Shown here in pieces: positions 32,843 through 41,443 of a stretch of DNA of 41,497 nucleotides. The notes beneath the pieces are model-generated. The model saw nothing but the letters and a program-made list of their open reading frames with translations, had not been told where the DNA came from and did not search any database. The first letter of the stretch is position 1; each line of letters begins with the position of its first letter. Source of the stretch: Candidatus Scalindua arabica (GTDB lineage: Bacteria > Planctomycetota > Brocadiia > Brocadiales > Scalinduaceae); contig JAANXD010000088.1 of the NCBI GenBank assembly GCA_018263435.1, forward strand, positions 1 to 41,497, given 5' to 3'. The position numbers were made by a program, and so were the translations under genes.

Positions 32843-33283
32843 TTAGAGTGTCCCGACTGCCGCCAACATTTCTTCTATTCTGTGTACCCATGTGTGTTTT
32901 GCCAATACCTCGTTACGACCACTATTCGCAATTTCCTTACGCTTCTGCTGATTGCCCAGATACTCTTTAACCAGTCCTTTTACCTCGAGGACTTTCTTAA
33001 AACAAACCAGATGTTCACCTGAATTGAAAAGTGTAACTACGTCTTTCTTTGCATCAACTATTTGAAAACTACCACAGGCCAAAGTCTCAAAAACCCTTGG
33101 GCTTGCCTGGGTAACCTTATCTTCATCAATATCTGTACCATAATGGCCCATGTAATTAATCACGATTTTTGATGCGTTGTATATCTTTACCCATATATGA
33201 CCCTGTTGATAAAGTCCGAAATTTGCCAATTTTCTGAAAAGTTGTTGTCGTAAGTTATTGCTATCATTAGGCTGGGAAATTGG
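32843..33283 (-). pseudogene. C-terminal remnant of a CgeB-like glycosyltransferase
   Basis: The frame is open from 33283 and shows NLRQQLFRKLANFGLY, SKIVINYMGHYG, QASPRVFETLACGSFQIVD, HLVCFKKV and HTWVHRIEEML, the typical nucleotide-sugar end of this GT-B family. About 200 or more N-terminal residues are absent, cut off by a stop at 33284-33286. The only starts are internal, such as a TTG at 33229. Its stop lies 2 bases from the PIG-L stop, tail to tail. Both are probably leftovers of a surface-sugar locus. Confidence 0.7.
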
Positions 33284-33593
33284 CTATTTAGCGAAAACTG
33301 ATTAAATCAACAGAGTCATATATGGTTAAGATGAACAGTTGTTTGTTTTCCTGAAAATACTACCACCATGTGTACATCCATTCCCAGGTAAGGAAGACAG
33401 TGTCACTCTTACTTCCTTTCAAAAGAGAATTCCATTTTTCTTTTAGTTCTGAAAATTCGTTCTGTGTATTGACTTCTTTAATAGATAACATTAAGGGTTT
33501 AGTTATTATGTAAATTTAATAGTTAGAAGAATACAGGAGATGGATGACTGGACATTGACTTGTAATCGTTTTATGATATCTATTCTCATCATC
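33284..33593. other. Non-coding stretch before the CooT promoter
   Basis: No gene or clear repeat is seen. Short stops occur in all frames. It probably continues the decayed region to the left. Confidence 0.4.
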
Positions 33594-33621
33594 TTGACAT
33601 GAATCACAATTAGACTATTAT
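33594..33621 (+). promoter_or_regulatory. Strong sigma70-type promoter upstream of cooT-like gene
   Basis: TTGACA (33594-33599), a 16-base spacer and TATTAT (33616-33621): the best promoter match seen in the window. It would give a leader of about 165 bases before the CooT-like gene, containing the small reading frame at 33670-33807. Confidence 0.6.
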
Positions 33622-33669
33622 AGCTTCCCAACTCTTTTAATCAATCCAGAATCAAAAGGTTGTGGAACT

Positions 33670-33807
33670 ATGCGTTTCTTTATTAAGTACAAACCTGAGA
33701 AAACAGTTGAAATTATAAGGCGTTCTGTTTTAATTAGATTATATAGCAGAAAGCAGTTTTTAAAGAAAATTAACATTTTTTTCAGGAAAACACTATGTGT
33801 CAAATGA
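33670..33807 (+). CDS. Possible 45-aa basic leader peptide
   Basis: An ATG at 33670 opens 45 codons that begin MRFFIKYKPEKTVEIIRRS and are rich in Lys and Arg. It ends 13 bases inside the CooT-like gene, so it could couple translation. There is no good ribosome site and no recognised family. It may be chance reading of the leader. Confidence 0.2.
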   Translation: MRFFIKYKPEKTVEIIRRSVLIRLYSRKQFLKKINIFFRKTLCVK

Positions 33808-33992
33808 AAGTAATGCTGGACAAGGAAGGCCAACAGGAATTAGTAATGGAAGACGTTACAAAGCTTGAAGTGGCTGAAGATGGGATCACAGTTAGTACGT
33901 TTTTTGAAGAACCTAAAACCGTTTCAGGTGTAGCTGTGAAAACGATTGATTTTACTTCCGGCACACTTATACTCCAGTCAAAACCTGTTTAG
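33795..33992 (+). CDS. CooT-family small nickel-binding protein
   Basis: A 65-aa protein beginning MCQMKVML, with Cys2 at the very N-terminus as in CooT, the dimeric nickel protein of the carbon monoxide dehydrogenase system. The rest (VMEDVTKLEVAEDGITVSTFFEE, IDFTSGTLILQ) fits the family's small beta fold. AGGA lies eight bases before the ATG. Anammox bacteria fix carbon through CO dehydrogenase/acetyl-CoA synthase, so nickel handling would make sense, but that enzyme is not in the window. The His-tailed protein follows 40 bases later. Confidence 0.85.
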   Translation: MCQMKVMLDKEGQQELVMEDVTKLEVAEDGITVSTFFEEPKTVSGVAVKTIDFTSGTLILQSKPV

Positions 33993-34032
33993 TAAAAAAG
34001 GCAGGTTGTAAAAACAAGTAACGGAAGGGTAC

Positions 34033-34281
34033 ATGTCAGAACAAAACACAATAAAAAAACTTCGGGTATTGCTGCCGCACTGGATTGAGCACAACAACAA
34101 CCATATAGCTGAGTTCAGAAAGTGGGAAAATGAGGCAAGGGCAGAATCAGGGAAGGAAATCTCCCTGTTACTGGAGAAGGCCATCAGTGATATGGAGGAA
34201 GCTGGCAAGTCGCTTTCCGAAGCGCTGGAAAAAGTCGGTGGGCCATTAGAGAGTAGTGAAGGACATCACCATCACCATTAA
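34033..34281 (+). CDS. Small helical protein with a natural C-terminal penta-His tail
   Basis: An 82-aa protein, mostly helical by composition, with LLPHWIEHNNNHIAEFRKW near residues 13-31 and a long acidic helix, ending EGHHHHH. Proteins of this kind commonly sit beside CooT-like genes (recalled, not checked), and the His-rich ends and LPHWIEHN stretch could bind nickel. GGAAGGG provides a good ribosome site. Function not known; a metal buffer or delivery role is inference from the tail and the neighbour. Confidence 0.7.
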   Translation: MSEQNTIKKLRVLLPHWIEHNNNHIAEFRKWENEARAESGKEISLLLEKAISDMEEAGKSLSEALEKVGGPLESSEGHHHHH

Positions 34282-34487
34282 CTGACAAGTGATTATCCCC
34301 ACATTTTGCATGTTCTCCCCGACAGTGTTAAAGACTATTCTCACTACAATTCCAAATCCTATTACAGTCCACACCGACCACTATACTAATAACTGCTATA
34401 TTATAAGTCAAATCGTTAAGAACTTGACTTTACTCCATGGTTGGATTAGATTTGAACAGATAACTATCAGTTCGTGAGTATTGCTTT

Positions 34488-35381
34488 ATGACAGATGAAA
34501 AATACAAGTCAGGATTTGTGACGATATGGGGAAGACCTAATGTAGGCAAGTCAACGCTGCTCAATATGCTTGTTGGTGAGAAGGTAGCGATTGTCACACC
34601 AAGGCCGCAAACGACACGCAACAGGATCTCTGGCATCTGCGAGACGGAAGAGGGTCAGATTGTTTTTCTTGATACACCGGGAATATTAGAGCCTAAGCAG
34701 AAACTTGATGAGTATCTGGTAAAGTCGGCACGCTCCTGCCTCAGGGATGCCGATGTGGTCTTGTTTGTTGTAGACGGCACGACTCCCCCGCACCGCGATG
34801 ATAAACGCGCCGCCAAACTGATACGCAACATTAGCAAGGATATCCTGCTGGTAATCAATAAACTGGATATTGCCGATGTACCAAATCTCGATCCTATTAT
34901 TGAAGAATATAAAAAACTGGGCAATTTCAAAGGTGGTGCTGCCGTTTCTGCCATAACAAAAATAAATATTCCGATACTGATTAATAAAATATTTGAACTG
35001 TTGCCGGAGAGCCCGGCCTACTATCCGGAAGGCACTGTTACAGACCAGCAGGAAAAACTGGCAATTGCAGAACTGATAAGGGAACAGGTACTGCTTTCTG
35101 TAAGACAGGAAATACCACATGGCGTTGCCGTGGTGATAAAGGAGTTTGTATCAAGAAGTAACGAACTTTATTATATCTCTGCAACGGTATATGTAGAGAA
35201 AGAGAGTCATAAATTGATTGTTGTCGGCGGGGAAGGCCGCATGTTGAAAGAAATAGGAAAGAAGTCACGTGAAGGCATTGAAGAACTATTGGGAAAAAAA
35301 GTTTATCTGGACCTCTGGGTAAAGGTCAGCAAAAACTGGAGAAAAGATGAAGCAGCACTAAGCCGCTTTGGATATAAGTAG
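34488..35381 (+). CDS. era: GTPase Era, ribosome small-subunit maturation
   Basis: Binds the 3' end of 16S rRNA and checks 30S assembly. The 297-aa protein has G1 GRPNVGKST, the switch region RPQTTRNRISGI, G3 DTPGI, G4 NKLD and a C-terminal KH domain with IVVGGEGRMLKEIGKKSREGIEE and LDLWVKVSKNWRKDE, all typical of Era. Length is standard. It stands alone, 206 bases after the His-tailed gene; that gap holds nothing recognisable. Confidence 0.97.
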   Translation: MTDEKYKSGFVTIWGRPNVGKSTLLNMLVGEKVAIVTPRPQTTRNRISGICETEEGQIVFLDTPGILEPKQKLDEYLVKSARSCLRDADVVLFVVDGTTPPHRDDKRAAKLIRNISKDILLVINKLDIADVPNLDPIIEEYKKLGNFKGGAAVSAITKINIPILINKIFELLPESPAYYPEGTVTDQQEKLAIAELIREQVLLSVRQEIPHGVAVVIKEFVSRSNELYYISATVYVEKESHKLIVVGGEGRMLKEIGKKSREGIEELLGKKVYLDLWVKVSKNWRKDEAALSRFGYK

Positions 35382-35479
35382 AAGAACGGAATTACTTTTT
35401 TCTGAACATCAGTGTTCATTGTACCATGCTCCACACCTATTTGTTTGACATATGAGACTATAAAAACTAATATTGTGAT

Positions 35480-36613
35480 ATGCATACATTTCAAATCAGA
35501 TATTTCAGGCAAGCCGTAATAAGCAGTATCTTTTCCGTGGCATTAATAATGGCTGTGCACACCGCTGTTATGCCGGTAGTGTCTGCACAGGAAAAGGAAC
35601 TACCGTCGGAGATACAAGTTGACATATTAATCAGTGCGGCGAAAAAGGATATCCTGGCGGGGAGATGGAAAGATGCGGTACAGGTTCTTGAGCAAGCGTT
35701 GAAACTGGGAGTAAAACTTCCCGGGGAATATCATTTCCATTACGGCAAGGCACTTTTTAAGACTGGAAATTACGATGACTCGTTATCAAGTCTTACCAGT
35801 TATCTCACACTGGTAGGAAAGGTTGGAGAATATTACGATGAGGCAGTTACATTGGTGGTGGATGCAAAGAACGAACTAGAGGAAGCAAAACTGCGGTCGT
35901 CAGTATCAAAACATCAGAGGACAGAAGCCGCTGATGAAACTGAAGACGATATGGTATATATAAAAGGCGGATGTTTCGATATGGGCGATATTTTTGGTGA
36001 TGGGAGTAGTGATGAGAATCCGGTGCATACAGTGTGCGTGAGTGATTTTTATCTGGGAAAAACAGAGGTAACCCAGAAGCAATGGACAGACATAATGGGC
36101 CATAATCCATCTAAATTCAAATGTGGTGACTGTCCGGTTGAAAGAGTGAGTTGGAACAATGTTCAGGATTTTATAAAAAAACTGAACAAGGCAACTGGCC
36201 TGAATTACCGTCTTCCCACAGAAGCTGAGTGGGAATATGCGGCAAGGAGTGGAGGCGAAAAGGAAAAATGGGCCGGGGCAGATAAAGAATCTGAACTTGA
36301 TGAATATGCCTGGTACAGAGGTAATTCAAAGTCAATCACTCATACTGTGGCAGGAAAGTCACCAAGTAAACTTGGCCTCTACGATATGATGGGAAATGTC
36401 TGGGAGTGGTGCTCGGACTGGTATGACAGAAAATATTATAAAAACAGTCCGGCTAAAAACCCGGAAGGGCCGTCTGACGGCACAACTCGTGTTTTACGCG
36501 GCGGCGGCTGGAAGAGCAAACCGGAACACCTTCGCACGGTCGATCGTAATGATTTTGTACCCACCAGCAAGAAATTCGCCAACATAGGCTTCCGTCTAGC
36601 GAGAGACCCGTAA
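35480..36613 (+). CDS. Secreted SUMF1/FGE-fold protein with N-terminal repeat-like helical part, no catalytic Cys
   Basis: The 377-aa protein has a signal peptide (about residues 1-36, cut after VVSA), a helical TPR-like part (about 40-140) and a formylglycine-generating-enzyme fold: YIKGGCFDMGDIFGD, LGKTEVTQKQWTDIMG, YRLPTEAEWEYAARSGG, GLYDMMGNVWEWCSDWY, RVLRGGGWKSK and NIGFRLARD. True FGE has a redox cysteine pair after the RGGSW block; here no Cys follows, so it should not make formylglycine. It may serve as a binding or protein-contact domain outside the cytoplasm. Confidence 0.88.
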   Translation: MHTFQIRYFRQAVISSIFSVALIMAVHTAVMPVVSAQEKELPSEIQVDILISAAKKDILAGRWKDAVQVLEQALKLGVKLPGEYHFHYGKALFKTGNYDDSLSSLTSYLTLVGKVGEYYDEAVTLVVDAKNELEEAKLRSSVSKHQRTEAADETEDDMVYIKGGCFDMGDIFGDGSSDENPVHTVCVSDFYLGKTEVTQKQWTDIMGHNPSKFKCGDCPVERVSWNNVQDFIKKLNKATGLNYRLPTEAEWEYAARSGGEKEKWAGADKESELDEYAWYRGNSKSITHTVAGKSPSKLGLYDMMGNVWEWCSDWYDRKYYKNSPAKNPEGPSDGTTRVLRGGGWKSKPEHLRTVDRNDFVPTSKKFANIGFRLARDP

Positions 36614-36636
36614 CCCGCAACTTGTAACTCGCAACT

Positions 36637-38322
36637 CTATTCCCTCGTCAACTGTCTGTATTTGATCCGATGCGGTTGATCGGCGGCCTTGCCGAGTCTC
36701 TTCTTCCTGTCTGCTTCGTATTCTGAAAAGTTACCTTCAAACCACCTGACAGAACTGTCACCCTCAAAGGCGAGTATATGTGTGGCGATGCGGTCTAGAA
36801 ACCAGCGATCGTGTGAAATGATCACCGCACAGCCGCCAAAATTATCCAGGGCCTCTTCCAGGGCGCGCATGGTATTTACGTCCAGATCGTTTGTAGGCTC
36901 GTCCAGAAGTAATACATTAGCACCCCCCTTCAACATGCACGCAAGGTGGACGCGGTTACGCTCTCCACCTGAAAGCACATTTACCTGCTTCTGCTGATCT
37001 GACCCCGAGAAATTAAAGCGTGCTACATATGCACGGGAATTAACCTCGTGTTTGCCAAGTTCAATCGTATCCCTGCCGCCGGAAATAATCTCCCATATTG
37101 TCTTCCCCATATCAAGGGTATCGCGTTCCTGATCAACGTAGGCAAGTTTGGCAGTGTCACCAACCTTAAGTGTGCCGGTATCAGGTTTTTCCATATCGGT
37201 GATCATTTTAAAGAGTGTTGTCTTGCCTGCTCCGTTCGGGCCTATTATGCCGACAATACCGCCCGCCGGCAGGGAGAATGACATGCCCTCAAAGAGAATA
37301 CGGTCCCCATACCCCTTGCTGACATTTTCCGCTTCTATGACTACTGTTCCAAGACGCGGCCCGGGTGGGATATACAACTCAAGATCTTTTTCCTGTTTTG
37401 CAGAATCCTGGTTTAAGAGTGATTCGTAAGCATTAATGCGCGCCTTTGCCTTTGCATGTCGCCCCTTGGTTGACATGTGAATCCACTCAAGTTCCCTCTG
37501 CAGGGTTTTCTGCCGTTCTGTTTCACTCTTCTCTTCCTTTTTAAGTCGGTTCTGTTTCTGTTCAAGCCAGGAAGAGTAGTTGCCCTTCCAGGGAACACCC
37601 GTTCCCCGATCAAGCTCTAAAATCCAGCCAGCTACATTATCCAGGAAATACCGATCATGCGTTATTGCAATCACAGTACCCGCATACTCTTGAAGATGAT
37701 GTTCAAGCCATGCCACGGTTTCGGCATCCAGATGGTTGGTAGGTTCATCCAGAAGCAAAATGTCCGGTTTCTGTAATAAAAGCCTGCACAATGCCACGCG
37801 TCTTTTTTCTCCACCTGAGATAACCTTAATAGATGTATCTCCGGGAGGACAGCGCAATGCATCCATGGCCATTTCCAGACGTGACTCGATGTCCCAGGCG
37901 TTCTGTTTCTCGATCTCTTCCTGCAGCTCACCCTGGCGTTCCAGAAGTTTATTCATCTCATCATCAGACATGGGTTCAGAAAATTTCTCGCTGATTTCAT
38001 TGTATTCCTTGACAATATCAACGATCTCCTGCAGGCCTTCTTCCACAACAGCCTTGACAGTCTTCTCTGAATCAACCAGAGGCTCCTGCTCCAGATACCC
38101 CACGGTGTATCCGTCAGAAAGTGAAGCCTCTCCATTATATTCCTTATCAACACCCGCCATAATACGTAGAAGCGAACTCTTCCCTGATCCGTTTAATCCC
38201 AGGACTCCTATCTTGGCGCCATAAAAATATGATAGAGATATATCCTTAATCACGGTTTTCTTATCGTAGGATTTACTGACCTTCATCATTGAATATATAA
38301 TCTTTTCAGACGTATTACTCAT
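36637..38322 (-). CDS. ettA: ABC-F ATPase, energy-dependent translational throttle
   Basis: Binds the ribosomal E site and gates the first elongation steps according to ATP level. The 561-aa protein holds two ABC domains: Walker A GLNGSGKSS and GPNGAGKTT, signatures ISGGEKRRVALCRL and LSGGERNRVHLACM, Walker B LLDEPTNHLD and LLDEPTNDLD, joined by a charged linker near ELEWIHMSTKGRHAKAKAR, which is characteristic of EttA. Its end faces the SUMF1 gene; the 23-base gap includes tandem GCAACT words. Confidence 0.95.
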   Translation of the reverse strand: MSNTSEKIIYSMMKVSKSYDKKTVIKDISLSYFYGAKIGVLGLNGSGKSSLLRIMAGVDKEYNGEASLSDGYTVGYLEQEPLVDSEKTVKAVVEEGLQEIVDIVKEYNEISEKFSEPMSDDEMNKLLERQGELQEEIEKQNAWDIESRLEMAMDALRCPPGDTSIKVISGGEKRRVALCRLLLQKPDILLLDEPTNHLDAETVAWLEHHLQEYAGTVIAITHDRYFLDNVAGWILELDRGTGVPWKGNYSSWLEQKQNRLKKEEKSETERQKTLQRELEWIHMSTKGRHAKAKARINAYESLLNQDSAKQEKDLELYIPPGPRLGTVVIEAENVSKGYGDRILFEGMSFSLPAGGIVGIIGPNGAGKTTLFKMITDMEKPDTGTLKVGDTAKLAYVDQERDTLDMGKTIWEIISGGRDTIELGKHEVNSRAYVARFNFSGSDQQKQVNVLSGGERNRVHLACMLKGGANVLLLDEPTNDLDVNTMRALEEALDNFGGCAVIISHDRWFLDRIATHILAFEGDSSVRWFEGNFSEYEADRKKRLGKAADQPHRIKYRQLTRE

Positions 38323-38356
38323 AGAAATAATCCTTTATATTTTTAAACTAAATTGT

Positions 38357-38659
38357 TTAATTATAAGCATCCTTCCGAAAATCAATAGTAAGAAGATTGA
38401 CAATTTTCTGCTTTGGGTCTATTGAGTAAAAAATTCTAAGTTTTCCGATTCTATAACGCCATGTATCAGGGTTATAACCTTTCAGCTTTTTGATATTATT
38501 GCCGTAATGAGGTTCTTTTTTTAATTGAGGACATACATAATTTGTGAGCTTTTTTTGAATGAATGATTGGTTATCAGGTGGGAGTTTGTCGACTTTCTTC
38601 TGGAATTCATTAGTTTCAAAGATACGATAACTATTCAATAAAACGCCCTCTTTTTGCAC
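38357..38659 (-). CDS. RelE/ParE-superfamily toxin
   Basis: A 100-aa protein ending with KKLKGYNPDTWRYRIGKLRIFYSIDPKQKIVNLLTIDFRKDAY, in which the RYRIGKLRIFY block is the mark of RelE-type mRNA endonucleases or gyrase poisons. (Quoted in parts: KKLKGYNPDTWRYRIGKLR.) The frame starts 29 bases inside the antitoxin gene; a TTG seven codons later, right at the antitoxin stop, is an alternative start giving 93 aa. It forms a type II pair with the gene upstream. Confidence 0.85.
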   Translation of the reverse strand: MQKEGVLLNSYRIFETNEFQKKVDKLPPDNQSFIQKKLTNYVCPQLKKEPHYGNNIKKLKGYNPDTWRYRIGKLRIFYSIDPKQKIVNLLTIDFRKDAYN

Positions 38660-38873
38660 TCACATCTTTATATGCACGTTTCAAACTTTTGTTCAACTCC
38701 TCATTATTAATAATTTCTTCCATTTCATATTCATCAACAAATTGATGTTGTTCAATAGAGCGAAGCACAGAGGTTTCAATAAAATTAGACATAGTTCTAT
38801 TTTCTGCTTGAGCAAGAGCCGAGAACATTTTATATGACTTGTCATTTAATCGCAATGTTACTGTTTTTGACAT
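38631..38873 (-). CDS. Ribbon-helix-helix antitoxin
   Basis: An 80-aa protein starting MSKTVTLRLNDKSYKMFSAL, a ribbon-helix-helix DNA-binding N-terminus, followed by MSNFIETSVLRSIEQH and a charged C-terminal toxin-binding part. The ATG at 38873 is chosen because GGAG lies seven bases upstream; the frame is open further to 38936 but without a ribosome site. It likely neutralises the downstream RelE/ParE toxin and represses the pair. Confidence 0.82.
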   Translation of the reverse strand: MSKTVTLRLNDKSYKMFSALAQAENRTMSNFIETSVLRSIEQHQFVDEYEMEEIINNEELNKSLKRAYKDVSAKRGRFIE

Positions 38874-38936
38874 TGGTTTTCTCCAAAAAATCCAGAATGT
38901 TTCTTTTGTATATAAAGAGAATACAACAGAATACAA

Positions 38937-39217
38937 ATATAGTCAAGTGTTTCTTATGGATAATTTCAGAAAAGGGAGTACAGATCTCGATAGCGACAAG
39001 AGCAAGCGTCTTTTAGCTGAAACAATCTTGCCCACCTCCTATTGAACTCTCTTATCTCTTTCTTAGTTAAATTTCTTGGTGATAGTAATCTAATTGTAAG
39101 GATTGTTCAAAATGAGTCAATAATAAAGGCCGATGGGGCATCAGTTCTTACAGTTTTGACCAATCTCGCAGGTATAGACAATCGTTATTGACAGAGGACG
39201 GTATACAAGCCCGGTAA
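38937..39217. other. Intergenic region with possible gene remnants
   Basis: Two short frames look more protein-like than chance: MDNFRKGSTDLDSDKSKRLL (ATG at 38957, ends 39045) and, in another frame, KFLGDSNLIVRIVQ with KADGASVLTVLTNLAG ending at about 39197. Neither has a ribosome site or a recognised family. They may be pieces of a lost gene. Confidence 0.25.
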
Positions 39218-40693
39218 TTATCTAATCAATTCCTTCAATTTATCCACAATCCATATCATGCCTTCTGTGTCTAAGGCGCAGTATTTTTCTAAATCTTTTC
39301 TGATTTTGATTCTTTCCTCTTCTGGGGCATTATTAGTGATAATATCTAAGAAGGCAAGACTTGCATCCATACCATCTGATATGTCCAGATGATCATAACT
39401 TGTTCCGGTTAAAACCGGCAGAACACTCTTAATAGAAGCACTTCCTTTCTGCCTGGGATGATAGTAGTGAAAAGACCTGAAAGGTGCCAGCAAATCAATT
39501 ATCCTATCATTCAAACCCTCTACCCATTCGTCATATTCTGGGAAAACAGTTGCAAGTTTATTTAAAACACCTTTTTCAAAACCTTGATTATAGACAACTA
39601 TACTACCATTATCACCCATCACTTTTTTTAATGAAGACAGAAACTCAGTCCTTGGATCACAGGTACCGTCTGCCAGGAAAGAATAGTGTTTGGCTGTAGC
39701 ATTTTCTTTTTCAACAACATGCAGTGAATACTGAAAAGGGATTTGTTGATACGGCCTTGTACCATCAAATAATGGTATAGCACCGCTGAATGTCTCAAAG
39801 TCCAGGTAATATTGCGGATATTCCAGTGTATTCAGAAATTGTCTGATGACTTTCTTTTCAATATGTGGCTTTCCGGTAGTTTCACAATCTTTCTGAATCT
39901 CCTGTTTGCCGCTCAGAGTGAAATCATCCGGGATATCCTTGATAGCATGAATACCTTGGCCAAATAATGTAAGCGATTTCTTGTTTCTATCACCATGCAG
40001 ATCGAAGACACTGTTTTCAGGCAAGAAATTCCAACACTCATCCTTCAAAGGGCATTCGTATGGGCTTTTGCATTGTTCACCTATAGTAACGTCAAGACAC
40101 TTGTCAGCAATAATAGTACTGAACATGTTATCTATTCTTTGCTGTATTCCGTTAGTTGCTCTATCTACCTCAGCCGTAATCTCTGTAATAGTAAATAAAC
40201 CTTCAGGGTCAATCTCAGATTGCCTGATGTACTCGTTATTGATATGCATAAGAAAACATTCTCTTATCTTCAGGCCGTACTTCTCGCAACAATATCTCTG
40301 GAAGGAAACGTCTTGAATATTTACTGGCTTAACTCCGGTAGAACTCTTGACCTCGATAATATCCCACTCATCACTATTTACAGGTTTCAGGATATCAATC
40401 CTGGAAAAAGTATTGTCAACCATGAACCCTGCTTCAAACAGTGGTTTGCGTTTTTTGAGAAGTTCTTCAGTCTGTCGGAGGTTGTTCGTAAAATTATCAG
40501 CAGGGATGTCGATGCCATCAGGAAACAGTTTCTTTGCCCACTCACCTATTAAATGCCCTTCATCAAATCTATGTTGCGTAGATGTGTCAGGCTTGGGAAT
40601 CCTATCAGGTTCATTAAGCATAACCCACAAATACCTGGAGCATTGCAATCCAACAAGGTACTTTGATTTTGTCAGTAATCTTTTTCTAGCCAT
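39218..40693 (-). CDS. DUF2779 protein: Cas4-like Fe-S nuclease part joined to DEDD-exonuclease-like part
   Basis: A 491-aa protein with the family start LLTKSKYLVGLQCSRYLW. The first half looks like a PD-(D/E)XK nuclease: F43-D-E-G, D100 (SRIDILKP) and E114-x-K116 (DIIEVKSST), with four cysteines placed as in Cas4/AddB Fe-S nucleases: C18 and C208-x5-C214-x5-C220. The second half resembles DEDD exonucleases: D298-x-E300 (YLDFETFSG), VVYNQGFEKGVL and YCALDTEGM (D475). The start is ATG 40693, nine bases after GGGA; another ATG lies at 40708. It stands between two toxin-antitoxin pairs, a defence-like setting, but its role is not established. Confidence 0.82.
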   Translation of the reverse strand: MARKRLLTKSKYLVGLQCSRYLWVMLNEPDRIPKPDTSTQHRFDEGHLIGEWAKKLFPDGIDIPADNFTNNLRQTEELLKKRKPLFEAGFMVDNTFSRIDILKPVNSDEWDIIEVKSSTGVKPVNIQDVSFQRYCCEKYGLKIRECFLMHINNEYIRQSEIDPEGLFTITEITAEVDRATNGIQQRIDNMFSTIIADKCLDVTIGEQCKSPYECPLKDECWNFLPENSVFDLHGDRNKKSLTLFGQGIHAIKDIPDDFTLSGKQEIQKDCETTGKPHIEKKVIRQFLNTLEYPQYYLDFETFSGAIPLFDGTRPYQQIPFQYSLHVVEKENATAKHYSFLADGTCDPRTEFLSSLKKVMGDNGSIVVYNQGFEKGVLNKLATVFPEYDEWVEGLNDRIIDLLAPFRSFHYYHPRQKGSASIKSVLPVLTGTSYDHLDISDGMDASLAFLDIITNNAPEEERIKIRKDLEKYCALDTEGMIWIVDKLKELIR

Positions 40694-40795
40694 AAACAAG
40701 TTTCCCATTGCAGAAGATTAAGAAAGAAAACAGTGATGGGTCTTTAAGGATAGAAACAAAGATTTGCCACAATGAAGAAATCCTTCCATTCTCCA

Positions 40796-41104
40796 CTACG
40801 AGTGAAAATCGGTGTGATGAAAAGAGAGGGCTTTTAAGACTACCTTAGGTTCTTTTGCTACCACATTAAGTAAAACTAATGCAGGACCATGCGGCTTTCT
40901 ATCACCCCTTTCCCAATGTCGCAAGGTTCCTAAACTTATTCCGAATGATGATGCAAATTCCGTTTGAGTCATTCCAATATCAGCCCTGATTCTTTTTACA
41001 TCAACAGCATCAAATGCATGAACTACTGCTTTAACAGGTTTACCTTTCGCATAATCAATAGCTTCTGTAAGTCCTTTTTTAATGCTTCCAAACGCTTTAC
41101 TCAT
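40796..41104 (-). CDS. HigA-type helix-turn-helix antitoxin
   Basis: A 102-aa protein with a helix-turn-helix at RIRADIGMTQTEFASSFGIS and LGTLRHWERGDRKPHGPAL, typical of antitoxins paired with RelE-like toxins of the HigB2 type. The start at 41104 is set by GGAGG five bases upstream; an upstream in-frame start at 41155 has no support. It overlaps the toxin's end by 8 bases (toxin first, antitoxin second, the HigBA order). It probably binds the palindrome at 41444-41472. Confidence 0.9.
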   Translation of the reverse strand: MSKAFGSIKKGLTEAIDYAKGKPVKAVVHAFDAVDVKRIRADIGMTQTEFASSFGISLGTLRHWERGDRKPHGPALVLLNVVAKEPKVVLKALSFHHTDFHS

Positions 41105-41438
41105 TTGCTCCTCCATATGATTTGACAAGAATACGAACAAATTTTGCCAATTCATTTCTTTCTGTCTTTGTCAGGTTGGTTTTTTCATTTTTACCAAATA
41201 CGGTAAGTAGAAACAAAGGCATATTCTCATTATGAAAATAATAGACAATTCGCAAACCTCCTCGTTTTCCAGTTCCATGTCCTCCCCACCTGAACTTCCT
41301 TACACCGCCTGTTCCAGGCATAATGGTTCCTGCTTTGGGGTGGCAAGCCAGGTAATCGACTATACCTTTACTATCTGATTTGGTTAATAGTCTCTTAACC
41401 CTCCGCAGGTATTCGGGCAACTCCACGACCGTTTGCAT
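41097..41438 (-). CDS. HigB/RelE-like toxin
   Basis: A 113-aa protein starting MQTVVELPEYLRRVKRLL, with the conserved GTGGVRKFRWGG, GKRGGLRIVYYF and LLTVFGKNEKTNLTKTERN blocks of the RelE-like family paired with HTH antitoxins (PF06296-type). Such toxins cleave mRNA on the ribosome. It is the first gene of the pair, directly after the palindromic operator. Confidence 0.9.
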   Translation of the reverse strand: MQTVVELPEYLRRVKRLLTKSDSKGIVDYLACHPKAGTIMPGTGGVRKFRWGGHGTGKRGGLRIVYYFHNENMPLFLLTVFGKNEKTNLTKTERNELAKFVRILVKSYGGANE

Positions 41439-41443
41439 ATACT

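Noticed and set aside
34270-34278. His-codon run at the end of 34033-34281 as vector contamination
   Set aside because: It is preceded by natural-looking coding sequence and followed by native intergenic DNA with no cloning sites; small His-ended proteins are natural next to nickel genes.
36610-36637. Tandem GCAACT words between the SUMF1 and ettA genes as a regulatory array
   Set aside because: Only two short near-copies; they lie between gene ends and are too few to support a function.
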